Positions 42,794 through 51,554 of a stretch of DNA of 64,000 nt are shown here, piece by piece. This stretch comes from JAWXCE01 sp033764775 (GTDB lineage Bacteria; Pseudomonadota; Alphaproteobacteria; Rhizobiales; Rhodomicrobiaceae). Where the stretch lies: the NCBI GenBank assembly GCA_033764775.1, contig JANRIQ010000006.1, positions 175,772 to 239,771 on the forward strand, read 5' to 3'. A program made the translations under genes and the position numbers. Positions within the stretch are counted from its first letter, which is position 1. The number at the start of each line of letters is the position of its first letter. The notes below the pieces were generated by a model. That model worked only from the letters and a program-made list of their open reading frames with translations. It was not told the origin of the DNA and searched no databases.

Positions 42794-43588
42794 ATGCTGC
42801 GCAAACGGGACGCGACCGACGACATCATCCGCGTGCGCGGCCTGACCAAGGGCTTCAGCGCGCAGACGGTGTTCGAGAACCTCGACTTGACGGTTCGACG
42901 CGGCGAAATCCTCGGCGTCGTTGGCGCGTCTGGCACCGGCAAATCCGTGCTGCTGCGCACGCTTCTGGGCATCGAGCGGGCTGACGCGGGGAGCATCGAG
43001 ATTTTCGGCCGCGACATGGGCGGGCTGTCCAACTCCGAGCGCATCGACGTCGAGCGGCGCTGGGGCGTGCTATTTCAGGACGGCGCGCTGTTTTCGTCCA
43101 TGACCGTGCTGCAGAACATTCAAACGCCCATGCGCGAGCAAATCCGGCTCCCCGCCGCCGCGATGGACGACCTGGCGCGGCTGAAGCTCGCCATGGTGGG
43201 ATTGCCAGCGGACGCAGCGCACAAATACCCGTCGGAGCTGTCCGGCGGCATGCGCAAACGCGCTGGGCTCGCGCGGGCGTTGGCGCTTGACCCGGAGATC
43301 GTGTTTCTCGACGAGCCGACCTCGGGTCTCGACCCCATCGGCGCGGCGGCGTTCGACCGGCTGATCCAAAACCTTCAGAAGACGCTGGGCCTCACTGTCT
43401 ATATGGTGACGCACGACCTCGACAGCATTTTCGCCGTGTGCGACCGCGTCGCGGTGCTGGCGGACCGCCATGTGGTGCGCACCGGCGCGCCGTCCGAACT
43501 GGCGCGCGACCCGCGTCATGCATGGATAGAACAGTATTTTTGCGGCGACCGGGCGCGGGCCGCTCGCGCGTCAAGCGTGGAGGCGTGA
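42794..43588 (+). CDS. mlaF: Lipid-transport ABC ATPase MlaF
   Basis: A 264-aa ABC ATPase that energises the MlaE permease. Walker A GASGTGKSVLL, the signature LSGGMRKRAGLARAL, Walker B EIVFLDEPTSGLDPIG and the His-switch in YMVTHDLDSIF are present, with the Mla-type long Q-loop region WGVLFQDGALFSSMTV. The ATG at 42794 is five bases after the mlaE stop; mlaD begins one base after its own stop. Nothing is missing. Confidence 0.94.
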   Translation: MLRKRDATDDIIRVRGLTKGFSAQTVFENLDLTVRRGEILGVVGASGTGKSVLLRTLLGIERADAGSIEIFGRDMGGLSNSERIDVERRWGVLFQDGALFSSMTVLQNIQTPMREQIRLPAAAMDDLARLKLAMVGLPADAAHKYPSELSGGMRKRAGLARALALDPEIVFLDEPTSGLDPIGAAAFDRLIQNLQKTLGLTVYMVTHDLDSIFAVCDRVAVLADRHVVRTGAPSELARDPRHAWIEQYFCGDRARAARASSVEA

Positions 43589-43589
43589 C

Positions 43590-44537
43590 ATGGAAACGCG
43601 AGCCAATCATTTGGTGATCGGCCTGTTCGTGGTGGGCGTCATCGGGGCATGCCTTAGCTTCGTCTATTGGATGCGGAGCTATGGCGGCGGCGATGGCGGC
43701 CAGCGCTACCACGTGCTGTTCGAAGGCTCGGTGCAAGGGCTGGCCGAGGCGTCCACCGTGCTGTTCAACGGCTTGCGGGTTGGGGCCGTCGAAAGCCTCG
43801 AAATCGTGCCGGAGGACACCCGCAAGGTGCGGGCGCTCATCGTGGTGAAGCCGAGCGCGCCCGTGCGCGAGACCTCCCGCGCCCGCATTTCGCAGCAGGG
43901 CCTGGCCGGCCTCGTAGCGCTGGAGATCACGCCCGGGGCGCCGGATTCGCCGCTGCTGACCGCCAAGCAGGGGGAGCCGTTTCCCGTGATCGTCGCCGAC
44001 AAATCAGGCGCGGGCTCGCTGCTCAGCGGCGTGCCGGACGCAGTCGGCAGCGCTCAGGCTCTACTCGCGCGCATGAACGACGTGGTGGCTGAGAATCAGG
44101 CGTCAATCCGCGCCACAATCAAAAATGTCGAATCGCTCACCGCCATGCTCGAAGGCAACAAGGAGGCGATCTCCGAAATCATACTCAACACGCGCGACGT
44201 GACGCAGCGTTTTGGAACGCTGTCCGCCAAGCTGGAGAAGACTGTGGACAGCTTAAGCGCGGCGTTGGTCAACGACCCCAAATCGTTTGTCGTGCAAGCG
44301 CAGCAGGCGGCGCAATCGGTGCGGCAACTGGCGGACAAGCTCGACAAGTCCTTCGGCGACCAGGCGGACGGGTTGAGCCGCTCCGCCCAGCGCTCGCTGC
44401 GGGAGTTCGAGCTGTTCATGAAGGAGGCGCGTAGGCTCGCGGAGGATTTGGACCGCGTCGTGCAGCGGGTGGAGAAAAATCCTTCCGGTTTTCTGTTCGG
44501 CGGAGTGCAGACGCCGCAATACACGCCCGGTCAATAG
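43590..44537 (+). CDS. mlaD: MCE/MlaD-family periplasmic lipid-binding protein
   Basis: A 315-aa protein anchored by one N-terminal helix (HLVIGLFVVGVIGACLSFVYW). The MCE domain (about 35-135) shows FEGSVQGLAEASTVLFNGLRVGAVESLEI, here in two parts around STVLF, and ISQQGLAGLVALEITPG. The C-terminal part (about 150-300) is a long coiled-coil region, longer than in E. coli MlaD and as usual in alphaproteobacteria. It should form the ring that carries lipids from the MlaEF complex. Followed by the lipoprotein gene after 66 bases. Confidence 0.92.
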   Translation: METRANHLVIGLFVVGVIGACLSFVYWMRSYGGGDGGQRYHVLFEGSVQGLAEASTVLFNGLRVGAVESLEIVPEDTRKVRALIVVKPSAPVRETSRARISQQGLAGLVALEITPGAPDSPLLTAKQGEPFPVIVADKSGAGSLLSGVPDAVGSAQALLARMNDVVAENQASIRATIKNVESLTAMLEGNKEAISEIILNTRDVTQRFGTLSAKLEKTVDSLSAALVNDPKSFVVQAQQAAQSVRQLADKLDKSFGDQADGLSRSAQRSLREFELFMKEARRLAEDLDRVVQRVEKNPSGFLFGGVQTPQYTPGQ

Positions 44538-44603
44538 CTCTTGGATTGCGGATGTATGCATGTTAGCTAGACAAGCAGGTGACAGGCAAACCAGCGGAAC
44601 GCC

Positions 44604-45203
44604 ATGCTGAAAACCATCATCACGGCGGCGGCTATGGGCGTGAGCCTCGCGGCGGCGGGATGCGCGCTCGGCTTGGGCGGCGGCGCGCCGGAGACTTACG
44701 ACCTGTCGGCGCCGGTCGCCAAACGCGGCCCGAAAACGCAGACGCATATCACCGTGGCCCAGCCCGACGCGATCCGACCCCTCGACAACGATCAGATCCT
44801 GGTGCGCGACGCGAGCGGTAAGCTCTCGTATTTCCCCAGCTCCGCCTGGGGCGACAGGCTGCCGCGCCTTGTCCAGACCCGGCTCATGCAGGCGATGACC
44901 GACTCCGGCCGTTTCCGCGCGGTCGGCAGCACGCGGGAGCGGACGCCGGCGGACGTGACCCTAGCGGTGGAGCTGCGCAGCTTCAACATTCAGATGAATG
45001 GCGGGCGCGCGGAGGCTGTGGTGGACGTAGTCGCCAAGCTGCTCGACGAGCGGCGCGACCGGGTAATCGCCACCCAACAGTTCAGCCACACGGTGGCGGC
45101 CGGGCGCGACGACGCCGCGGCGGGCGTGTCAGCCCTAACCGAAGCGTTCCATCGCGTTTCGGAAGAAATTGTAGCGTGGAGCGCAAATCCGCGCTCGGCG
45201 TAA
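44604..45203 (+). CDS. ABC-type transport auxiliary lipoprotein (PqiC/MlaC-like role)
   Basis: A 199-aa lipoprotein; the lipobox is SLAAAGC with the lipid-attached Cys at residue 20. The body follows the ABC_trans_aux/PqiC family (YDLSAPVAKRG, NDQILVRDASGKLSYFPSSAWGDRLPRLVQTRL split at the serine pair, AVELRSFNIQMNGGRAEAVVDV). Such proteins sit at the end of MCE operons and are thought to link the inner-membrane complex to the outer membrane. No MlaC or MlaA is visible in this window. Last gene of the mla unit; no clear terminator seen after it. Confidence 0.9.
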   Translation: MLKTIITAAAMGVSLAAAGCALGLGGGAPETYDLSAPVAKRGPKTQTHITVAQPDAIRPLDNDQILVRDASGKLSYFPSSAWGDRLPRLVQTRLMQAMTDSGRFRAVGSTRERTPADVTLAVELRSFNIQMNGGRAEAVVDVVAKLLDERRDRVIATQQFSHTVAAGRDDAAAGVSALTEAFHRVSEEIVAWSANPRSA

Positions 45204-45360
45204 CCTAGACGAGTGATCGCACTGGCTAAGCCGGCGACGACAACCCGTCCGCACGCTATAGATAAAGTCCAAACAAGGCTCATAAATAATTACGCCCCGG
45301 CGCGTGACCGAGGCGTGCATCGTCCGAACAGTTGCGGGCGGACATCGCCCGAGCGGCTCA

Positions 45361-46323
45361 TCAGTGTTTAATGTCCCGCCAGATGGCTTTGTAGGACAGA
45401 TACAGCAGGGCCGACAGAATGATGAGATAGAGCAGCACCTTGAGGCCCAGCTTCTTGCGCTCCTCCAGCTTCGGCTCGGCGGCCCACATCATGAACGCCG
45501 TCACGTCGCGCGCGTACTGCTCCACCGTCTCCGGCGTGCCGTCGCCGTAGGACACGACGCCGTCCGACAGAGGGTTGACCATGGCGATCTGATGGCCCGG
45601 ATAAGCCCGGTTGTAGTTCAAGCCGTCGCCGAGCGGCTTGCACACGTCAGGCTTGCCGTCCTCACCCGGCTCGACGCCGATGCACTGCTCCGCCTTTTCG
45701 GCGGTCTCCCCATCCTTCAGTTTCGTGAGCTTGCCGTCAGGCCCGCGGACATAGGACGGCGGGTCCTGATAGCCGGTTAGGAGCGCGTGCAGATAGTCCG
45801 GTCCATGCTCCTGATACTGCGTGGCCAGATCGCGCGCCATCGACACGGGCATGAGATACCACGGCGCGCCGCTCTCGGTCGTGCGAGCTTTGGCCATCAG
45901 CGACAGGTCGGGCGGAATTGCGCCGTTGTTGGCCGCAGCGGCCTCCTTGGCGTTTTTCCAACGCGGCGGGAAACGATCCGCCGGCCGGCCGGGCCGCATG
46001 AACATTTCGCCGTCGTCGTTCGGTCCGTCCTGCACCTCTTTCGAGGCCGCGATGGCCTCGACTTGCTCGGCGGAGAACTCAGGTCCGCCGGGCTGGCCCA
46101 GATTGCGGAAGTAGAGCCGGTTCATGCCATGGCATGCGGAGCAGACCTCATTGTAAATCTTGAAGCCCCGCTGCAGTTGCGCGCGATCGAAATATCCGGT
46201 CATGCCAGCGAACGTCCAGTCTTGACGTTCGATGTGGATATGTTCGCCGCCCGCCGCATGAAGCGGCGCGGTTTGCGCCGCCAGCAGGCCAATAGCCGCG
46301 GAGAATATGGCTGTGCGGATCAT
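45361..46323 (-). CDS. petC: Cytochrome c1 of the bc1 complex
   Basis: A 320-aa membrane-anchored cytochrome of the ubiquinol-cytochrome c reductase. It has a signal peptide (IRTAIFSAAIGLLAAQTAPLHA), the haem motif VCSACHG, the Met axial ligand in LMPVSMARDLA and a C-terminal anchor (LKVLLYLIILSALLYLSYKAIW in two turns). ATG at 46323 sits behind TGAGGAGCACA; an in-frame GTG at 46335 overlaps the petB stop but would use a poorer site. Third gene of the petABC operon. The insert with CIGVEPGEDGKPDVC is typical of alphaproteobacterial c1. Confidence 0.96.
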   Translation of the reverse strand: MIRTAIFSAAIGLLAAQTAPLHAAGGEHIHIERQDWTFAGMTGYFDRAQLQRGFKIYNEVCSACHGMNRLYFRNLGQPGGPEFSAEQVEAIAASKEVQDGPNDDGEMFMRPGRPADRFPPRWKNAKEAAAANNGAIPPDLSLMAKARTTESGAPWYLMPVSMARDLATQYQEHGPDYLHALLTGYQDPPSYVRGPDGKLTKLKDGETAEKAEQCIGVEPGEDGKPDVCKPLGDGLNYNRAYPGHQIAMVNPLSDGVVSYGDGTPETVEQYARDVTAFMMWAAEPKLEERKKLGLKVLLYLIILSALLYLSYKAIWRDIKH

Positions 46324-46331
46324 TGTGCTCC

Positions 46332-47612
46332 TCACTCAGCCGGCGCCATGCGCGGCCGCGCAGGATCGACCGGATCTTTGAATATGGACTCGGCAATGCT
46401 CTTCGGCTGCGGTTTCGGCGTTTCGATCAGTCCCACCACCGGCATAACGATAAGGAAATGGGCGAAGTAGTAGAAGGTGAAGAACTGCGCCCAGTACACA
46501 TACGCACCTTCCGCCGGTTTCGCGCCGAGATATCCAAGCGCGAAGCAGGTGAACACGAAGAACCAGAAAAACCACTTGTAGACCGGCCGGTAACGGGTCG
46601 AGCGCACGCGGCTGGTGTCGAGCCAAGGAATGAAGAACAGCACCAGGATTGCGCCCATCATGGCGATGACGCCGCCGAGCTTGTCCGGGATGGCGCGCAG
46701 GATCGCATAGAACGGCAGGAAATACCATTCAGGCACGATGTTAGCGGGCGTCTGCAGCGGGTTCGCCTCCACATAGTTGTCCGCGTGACCGAGATAGTTG
46801 GGCGCGAAGAACACCAGATAGGCGAACAACACCGCGAACACGGCGATCGCGAACACGTCCTTGACCGTGTAATACGGATGGAACGGCACGGTTTCCTTGT
46901 GGCGCAGTTCCTCGCTCACGGTCACGCCGGTCGGGTTGTTGTTTCCCGGCACGTGCAGCGCCCAAATGTGCAGGCCAACGACCGCCGCGATGATGAACGG
47001 GAACAGGTAGTGCAGGCTAAACAGCCGGTTCAGCGTGGCGTTGTCCACCGCGAAACCGCCCCAAATCCACTGCACGAGCGTGGTGCCGAGGCCGGGGATC
47101 AGGCTGTCGAGCGACGAAAACAGATTGGTGATGACGGTCACCGCCCAGAAGCTCATCTGGCCCCATGGCAGCGAGTAGCCCATAAACGCCGTCGCGATCA
47201 TCAGGAAGAGGATGATCACCCCAAGCATCCAGATGACCTCGCGCGGCGCTTTATAGGAGCCGTAATAGAGGCCCCGGAACATGTGAATGTAGACCGCGAG
47301 GAAGAACATCGACGCACCCACGGCGTGCGTGTAACGCATCAGCCAGCCATAGTTCACATCGCGCATGATGTGCTCGACCGAGTTGAATGCGTCTTGCGTG
47401 GTCGCCGCGTAATGCATGGCGAGAACGATGCCGGTCACGATCTGCACAGCGAGGCAGAAGGTCAGGATGCCGCCGAACGTCCACAGATATGTGAGGTTGC
47501 GCGGCGTCGGAAACGTGACGATCGTGTCGTTCATAAAGCGGATGATCGGCAGCCGCTCGTCCAGCCAGCGCGTCAGGCCGGTCTTAGGTTGATAGGTCGA
47601 AGGATGAGACAT
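46332..47612 (-). CDS. petB: Cytochrome b of the bc1 complex
   Basis: A 426-aa integral membrane protein holding the two haems b and both quinone sites. Visible: GIVLAMHYAATTQDAF, the haem-ligand His pairs in THAVGASMFFLAVYIHMFRG and LHYLFPFIIAAVVGLHIWALH (each here as short segments), the PEWY motif VPEWYFLPFYAIL and SLPWGQMSFW. ATG at 47612 follows GTAAGGCC; a TTG at 47624 would overlap petA and is rejected. It starts four bases after petA stop. Length is normal for alphaproteobacteria. Confidence 0.97.
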   Translation of the reverse strand: MSHPSTYQPKTGLTRWLDERLPIIRFMNDTIVTFPTPRNLTYLWTFGGILTFCLAVQIVTGIVLAMHYAATTQDAFNSVEHIMRDVNYGWLMRYTHAVGASMFFLAVYIHMFRGLYYGSYKAPREVIWMLGVIILFLMIATAFMGYSLPWGQMSFWAVTVITNLFSSLDSLIPGLGTTLVQWIWGGFAVDNATLNRLFSLHYLFPFIIAAVVGLHIWALHVPGNNNPTGVTVSEELRHKETVPFHPYYTVKDVFAIAVFAVLFAYLVFFAPNYLGHADNYVEANPLQTPANIVPEWYFLPFYAILRAIPDKLGGVIAMMGAILVLFFIPWLDTSRVRSTRYRPVYKWFFWFFVFTCFALGYLGAKPAEGAYVYWAQFFTFYYFAHFLIVMPVVGLIETPKPQPKSIAESIFKDPVDPARPRMAPAE

Positions 47613-47616
47613 GGCC

Positions 47617-48201
47617 TTACCCAATCTTTATTTTGGTGTCTGATTCAAACGAATAAGGCGGTATCGGTAGATTGGTCGGGGCAGGGCCTTTTCTGACGCG
47701 GCCCGACGTATCATAGTGCGATCCGTGGCAGGGGCAGAACCAGCCGCCGTATTCGCCGCGGTTGTCGCCCGCGTTTTGGCCCTTGGGAATGCAGCCCAGA
47801 TGCGTGCACACGCCCACCATCACCAGCCATTGCTCCTTGCCCGGCTTGGTCCGGTTTTCATCGGTCGCTGGCTCGGATCCGCCGCCGATGACCTGCGCGG
47901 TCGGATCCTTCAGAGCGTCGATCGGCACGGATTTGGCCTGCTCGATCTCTTCCGGCGTGCGGTGGCGCACAAACACGGGTTTGCCCCGCCACATCACGGT
48001 GACCGCCTGCCCGGGCGCGACCGGCGAAAGATCGAACTCGATGGAGGCCAGGGAGAGCGCCGAGGCGTCCGGGTTCATCTGATCCAGCAGCGGCCACAAC
48101 GCCGCGGCGCCGCCCACCGCGCCGAAAGCCGCCGCCGCGATGTGGATGAAATCCCGGCGCGTCACATGCTTATCCCCGTCATCCGCCATGGCTGTTCCCA
48201 T
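47617..48201 (-). CDS. petA: Rieske iron-sulfur subunit of the bc1 complex
   Basis: A 194-aa protein with a twin-arginine leader/anchor (HVTRRDFIHIAAAAFGAVGGAAA) and the Rieske [2Fe-2S] ligands CTHLGC and CPCHGS near the C-terminus. It carries electrons from ubiquinol to cytochrome c1. Two starts are possible: ATG at 48201 (used; AGGAT upstream) or 48189. First gene of petABC. The 191-base region to trmL holds the operon promoter, which I could not pinpoint. Confidence 0.95.
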   Translation of the reverse strand: MGTAMADDGDKHVTRRDFIHIAAAAFGAVGGAAALWPLLDQMNPDASALSLASIEFDLSPVAPGQAVTVMWRGKPVFVRHRTPEEIEQAKSVPIDALKDPTAQVIGGGSEPATDENRTKPGKEQWLVMVGVCTHLGCIPKGQNAGDNRGEYGGWFCPCHGSHYDTSGRVRKGPAPTNLPIPPYSFESDTKIKIG

Positions 48202-48392
48202 TGTCAATCCTGGATTCTGGCTCGATACTGCAACCCGCTCGGTCCGTCCACTGGCCGGCTGCGCCTTAGAGGCGGGCTGTTGCCCAATTGCACTGCATTG
48301 CGCCATATTGCATTGACGCGCGGCTTAGTCCAGAGACCCGCGGCACGGCAAATTGGCGCAACCCACACCATGCAGCGGATCGAACGGCCGCC

Positions 48393-48851
48393 ATGCGCAT
48401 CGCTTTGTTTCAGCCCGACATCGCCCAAAATACAGGCGCCGTGATCCGCCTCGGGGCGTGCCTGGGAGCGAGCGTCGACATCATCGGCCCGGCGGGCTTC
48501 GACATCTCGGACCGCGCGCTGAGGAGATCGGCGATGGATTACCTCGCGCTGGCCGATATCCGCGCGCATGTCAGCCTCGCTGAGTTCGAAGCGTGGCGCA
48601 GGCTAGCGGGCGTGCGCCTCATCGCCCTGTCGAGCCGCGGCGAAACGCCTTATACAAATGTCGCGTACAAAGCCGATGATATCCTACTGCTCGGACGCGA
48701 AAGCGCCGGGCTGCCGTCAAGTTTGCTTGACAGTTCGGATGTCAATGTCAGAATACAGATGCAACCGGGGGCGCGCTCGCTCAACGTCGCTCTTGCAGCG
48801 GCGATGGTTTTGGGCGAAGCCTTGCGGCAAATTGGCGAACAGCCGCGATAA
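48393..48851 (+). CDS. trmL: tRNA (cytidine(34)-2'-O)-methyltransferase
   Basis: A 152-aa SPOUT-family methyltransferase that modifies the wobble base of tRNA-Leu. Seen: MRIALFQPDIAQNTGAVIRLG, DIIGPAGFDISDRALRRSAMDYL in two parts, LLGRESAGLPS and the trefoil knot end QPGARSLNVALAAAMVLGEALRQ (in two parts). ATG at 48393 gives the family's normal start; an upstream in-frame extension was rejected. It sits alone between petABC (divergent) and hemF, 33 bases upstream of hemF. Confidence 0.95.
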   Translation: MRIALFQPDIAQNTGAVIRLGACLGASVDIIGPAGFDISDRALRRSAMDYLALADIRAHVSLAEFEAWRRLAGVRLIALSSRGETPYTNVAYKADDILLLGRESAGLPSSLLDSSDVNVRIQMQPGARSLNVALAAAMVLGEALRQIGEQPR

Positions 48852-48884
48852 TCGCGCGAGCCGCGCGCGGGGGGACAGTCACTG

Positions 48885-49820
48885 ATGGCTTTCAATGTTT
48901 CGGAGCATTCCCCGGCCCGCCGCGCCGGACGGTCGCGCGGCGCGAGTCTCGCCGACCAAAAGGCCAAAGCGAGACGCTGGTTCGAGACGCTGCGGACGCA
49001 GATTTGCGATGCGCTGGAAGGCGTCGAGGCCGCGCTGGAGCGTGGCCCGCACGTCGGTCTTCCCGCGGGGCGCTTTGTGCGCAAACCCTGGTCGCGCACC
49101 GACCACAACGGCGAGGACGGCGGCGGCGGCGTCATGTCCATGCTGTACGGCCGGGTGTTCGAAAAGGCGGGCGTGCATGTGTCCACCGTGCACGGCGAAT
49201 TCGCGCCCGAGTTTCGCAGCCAGATTCCCGGCGCGAGCGAAGACCCGCGCTTCTGGGCGTCTGGCGTCTCGGTGATCGTGCATCCGCGCAATCCGAACGT
49301 GCCCGCCGTGCACATGAACACGCGCTTCGTCGTAACCTCAAAATCGTGGTTCGGCGGCGGCGCCGATCTGACGCCGGTGCTGATGCGCCGCCGCACGCAG
49401 GAAGATCCGGACACGGTGGATTTCCACGCAGCGATGGAGTCCGCATTCGACGGCCACGACGGCGCGAATTACGCAAAATGCAAAGCGTGGTGCGACGAAT
49501 ATTTTTTCCTCAAGCACCGCAACGAGCCGCGCGGCGTCGGCGGCGTGTTCTACGACTATCACAACACCGGCGACTGGGACGCTGACTTCGCCTTCACCCA
49601 GGACGTGGGCCGCGCCTTCGCGCGCGTTTATCCGCAAATCGTGCGGCGCAACATGCACACCGAATGGACTGAGGCCGACCGCGAGGAGCAACTCATCCGC
49701 CGCGGCCGTTACGTGGAGTTCAATCTGCTTTACGACCGCGGCACGGTGTTCGGCCTCAAAACCGGCGGCAACGTCGAGTCCATCTTGTCGTCGCTGCCGC
49801 CCGAGGTGAAGTGGCCGTGA
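48885..49820 (+). CDS. hemF: Oxygen-dependent coproporphyrinogen III oxidase
   Basis: A 311-aa haem biosynthesis enzyme. Clear motifs: WSRTDHNGEDGGGGVMSMLYG, a VHPRNPNVPAVHMNTRF segment, SWFGGGADLTP, and FYDYHNTGDWDADFAFT with RRGRYVEFNLLYDRGTVFGL. Requires oxygen, which fits an aerobic organism. Translated from ATG at 48885 shortly after trmL. Its end is 10 bases from the convergent GST end. Confidence 0.97.
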   Translation: MAFNVSEHSPARRAGRSRGASLADQKAKARRWFETLRTQICDALEGVEAALERGPHVGLPAGRFVRKPWSRTDHNGEDGGGGVMSMLYGRVFEKAGVHVSTVHGEFAPEFRSQIPGASEDPRFWASGVSVIVHPRNPNVPAVHMNTRFVVTSKSWFGGGADLTPVLMRRRTQEDPDTVDFHAAMESAFDGHDGANYAKCKAWCDEYFFLKHRNEPRGVGGVFYDYHNTGDWDADFAFTQDVGRAFARVYPQIVRRNMHTEWTEADREEQLIRRGRYVEFNLLYDRGTVFGLKTGGNVESILSSLPPEVKWP

Positions 49821-49830
49821 TGGACGCCGC

Positions 49831-50439
49831 TTAAGCCGGCGGCGGAGCCGTCTCAACGAAACTCGGGCGCGCCGAATACTCCTGATGCCAACCGGCCAGG
49901 CGAGGCGCGGCGTCGCGCCACCGGATATGGCCGTGACGGTAATCCACATGGCCGAGAGCCACGGCGATAGCGATGCGGGCCAAGCGCGCATCGGCGGGCA
50001 ACGCGTGCTCGGCCTCAGCCATGACCGGAACCGAACGCTCGATCGCCGCGCGCCACCGCGCGATCATGTCGGGCGAGCGTTGCGGCTCGGGCCGCCGGCT
50101 TTCCAGAAGCATGGCGACGCTCGCATCCAGCACGCCGTCCGCGAGAGCCTCCGCACGCATGGCCGCGAACAACGCCGGGCTGCTTTTCGGCGTCAATGCG
50201 GGCTCCGGCGCCAGGCTGTCGATATAGGCGCAGATGACGCGGCTGTCGAAATAGGCTTGTCCGTCGTCCAAGACGAGCGCTGGAATTTTGCCAAGCGGGT
50301 TTTGCGCGCGCAGCTCAGCCACGTCGTCGCCCCACGGGTTGACCACGACCTCCTCGACGCCGGCGAGCGCGCCCTTTTCGCGCAAAGCGATGCGCACCTT
50401 CCGCGCATAGGGCGATGTGTGCGAGTACAGCAGCTTCAT
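49831..50439 (-). CDS. Glutathione S-transferase
   Basis: A 202-aa GST with a full thioredoxin-like domain (LLYSHTSPYARKVRIALREKG, NPLGKIPALVLDDG, YFDSRVICAYID) and a helical C-terminal domain (LARIAIAVALGHVDYRHGHI). The Ser in TSPYARK is the likely glutathione-activating residue. Related to the YfcF/YibF-type small GSTs of unknown substrate. ATG at 50439 follows GGGAGG? only weakly; it is the only plausible start. Transcribed towards hemF. Confidence 0.9.
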   Translation of the reverse strand: MKLLYSHTSPYARKVRIALREKGALAGVEEVVVNPWGDDVAELRAQNPLGKIPALVLDDGQAYFDSRVICAYIDSLAPEPALTPKSSPALFAAMRAEALADGVLDASVAMLLESRRPEPQRSPDMIARWRAAIERSVPVMAEAEHALPADARLARIAIAVALGHVDYRHGHIRWRDAAPRLAGWHQEYSARPSFVETAPPPA

Positions 50440-50524
50440 GGGAGCCTCCGCGTTTCAACACGAGGGTCGCTTTAGCAGCTTTTACGCCTGCGCCAAATCA
50501 CGAACACGCGCTTCTCCGCAGCGC

Positions 50525-50560
50525 AAAAAAAAGCCGGATCCAGATGGGGGCTGGGATCCG
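50525..50560 (-). terminator. Rho-independent terminator (minus strand)
   Basis: Inverted repeat CGGATCC (50535-50541) and GGATCCG (50554-50560). Read on the minus strand the hairpin is followed by GC and then a run of eight T (the A-run at 50525-50532). It has no minus-strand protein gene before it, so it should end an RNA transcribed from within the intergenic region. Confidence 0.7.
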
Positions 50561-50700
50561 ACCATGGGCAGGGGCGCGCGGGCCGCGTCAAACGCATGCC
50601 CGCCGCTTGGCAACAATTCGCCGGGCTTCTCATGCAGGGTGGGCGGTGAGGCTGACCGCGCGAACGCCTGGCGGGAAGCGCGGCCTTGACGCGCCTTTTT
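50526..50700 (-). ncRNA. Candidate structured small RNA
   Basis: On the minus strand a possible promoter (TTGAAA at 50739-50734, 16-base spacer, TAAGCT at 50717-50712; or TATAAC at 50708-50703) precedes a block that folds on itself by eye. Outer stem: GGCGCGTCAA (50695-50686) with TTGACGCGGCC (50591-50581, one bulged base). Inside: a hairpin GCCGCGC/GCGCGGT and a second hairpin of two parts, GCAT and GCCCG pairing with CGGGC and ATGC across a GAGAA bulge. A terminator hairpin with eight T follows at once. The total is about 170 nt. I did not recognise 6S, SRP, tmRNA or RNase P signatures. Strand and ends are uncertain. Confidence 0.35.
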
Positions 50701-50825
50701 ATGTTATAAAGAGCTTAGCACGCTGAAATTGCATTTCAAGACACTTTTCCCTCGAAGCGAGCATCGTCCAGCAATGTGACATTTGGGCCGTGAACAGCCG
50801 GCTGTTTCTCGCGTAGCATAGACCG

Positions 50826-51554
50826 ATGAATAATGCCGCACCCAAGATCGCACTCATCACCGGCGCCGCCCGGCGCATCGGCCGCGCAGTAGCGCTTGAT
50901 CTTGCGGCGTGCGGGTGGCGCATCGGCCTGCATTACCGGTCGTCGCTGACCGAGGCGGAAGGGGTGAAGCGTTCGATCGAGGCGTTAGGCGGCGCTGCAA
51001 CGCTTCTGCAGGCGGATTTGTCGGACATCGACGCGGTGCGCGCCCTCCCGCTTCAATGCGCTGACGCTTTTGGGGCGCCGGCCCTGCTCGTTAACAACGC
51101 ATCGCTGTTTGCGCATGACGCATTCGCCACGATGACGCCCGAACTGTGGGACGCGCATTTGGCGTGCAACCTGAAAGCGCCGATTTTCCTGAGCCAGGCG
51201 TTTGCGGCCGTCGCGCCGCAGGGCGCCTCCATCGTCCATATCATCGATCAGCGCGTGCTGCGGCCGGACGCGGACTTCTTTTCCTATACGCTGAGTAAGG
51301 CGGCGCTGTTTGCGGCGACCCGCATGATGGCGCAGGCTTTGGCGCCGCGCCTCCGGGTGAACGCCGTCGGGCCCGGGCCGGTGTTGCAGAGCATCCACCA
51401 AACGCCGGAGGAGTTCGCGGCGGAGGCGGCTGCGGCGCCGCTTGCACGCGCGGTCGATCCGGCTGAAATCGCGGCGGCGGTGCGATTTCTCGTGGAAAGC
51501 CCGTCCATCACGGGCCAAATGATCGCCGTGGACGCCGGGCAGCACGTCACTTAG
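50826..51554 (+). CDS. SDR oxidoreductase, pteridine-reductase-like (FolM type)
   Basis: A 242-aa short-chain dehydrogenase. The NADP-binding loop is TGAARRIG (12-19), and LVNNASLF and NLKAPIFLSQ follow. The catalytic set is Asp141 (HIIDQR), Tyr154 and Lys158 (YTLSK): an Asp replaces the Ser of normal SDRs, as in trypanosomatid pteridine reductase PTR1 and bacterial FolM. It probably reduces dihydromonapterin or dihydrofolate. The end ITGQMIAVDAGQHV is typical SDR. Start ATG at 50826 is the first possible. Convergent with chaN, 8-base overlap of ends. No fol gene is adjacent. Confidence 0.88.
   Translation: MNNAAPKIALITGAARRIGRAVALDLAACGWRIGLHYRSSLTEAEGVKRSIEALGGAATLLQADLSDIDAVRALPLQCADAFGAPALLVNNASLFAHDAFATMTPELWDAHLACNLKAPIFLSQAFAAVAPQGASIVHIIDQRVLRPDADFFSYTLSKAALFAATRMMAQALAPRLRVNAVGPGPVLQSIHQTPEEFAAEAAAAPLARAVDPAEIAAAVRFLVESPSITGQMIAVDAGQHVT

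Larger units (their letters stand above)
50440..50825. other. 386-base intergenic region with no protein gene
   Basis: Lies between the minus-strand GST gene and the plus-strand SDR gene. No credible small ORF was found on either strand. It holds a well-formed minus-strand terminator (50529-50560) that follows no minus-strand protein gene, a self-complementary block (50581-50695), and a possible minus-strand promoter near 50712-50739. The SDR promoter must lie in its right-hand part. See the ncRNA entry. Confidence 0.6.
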
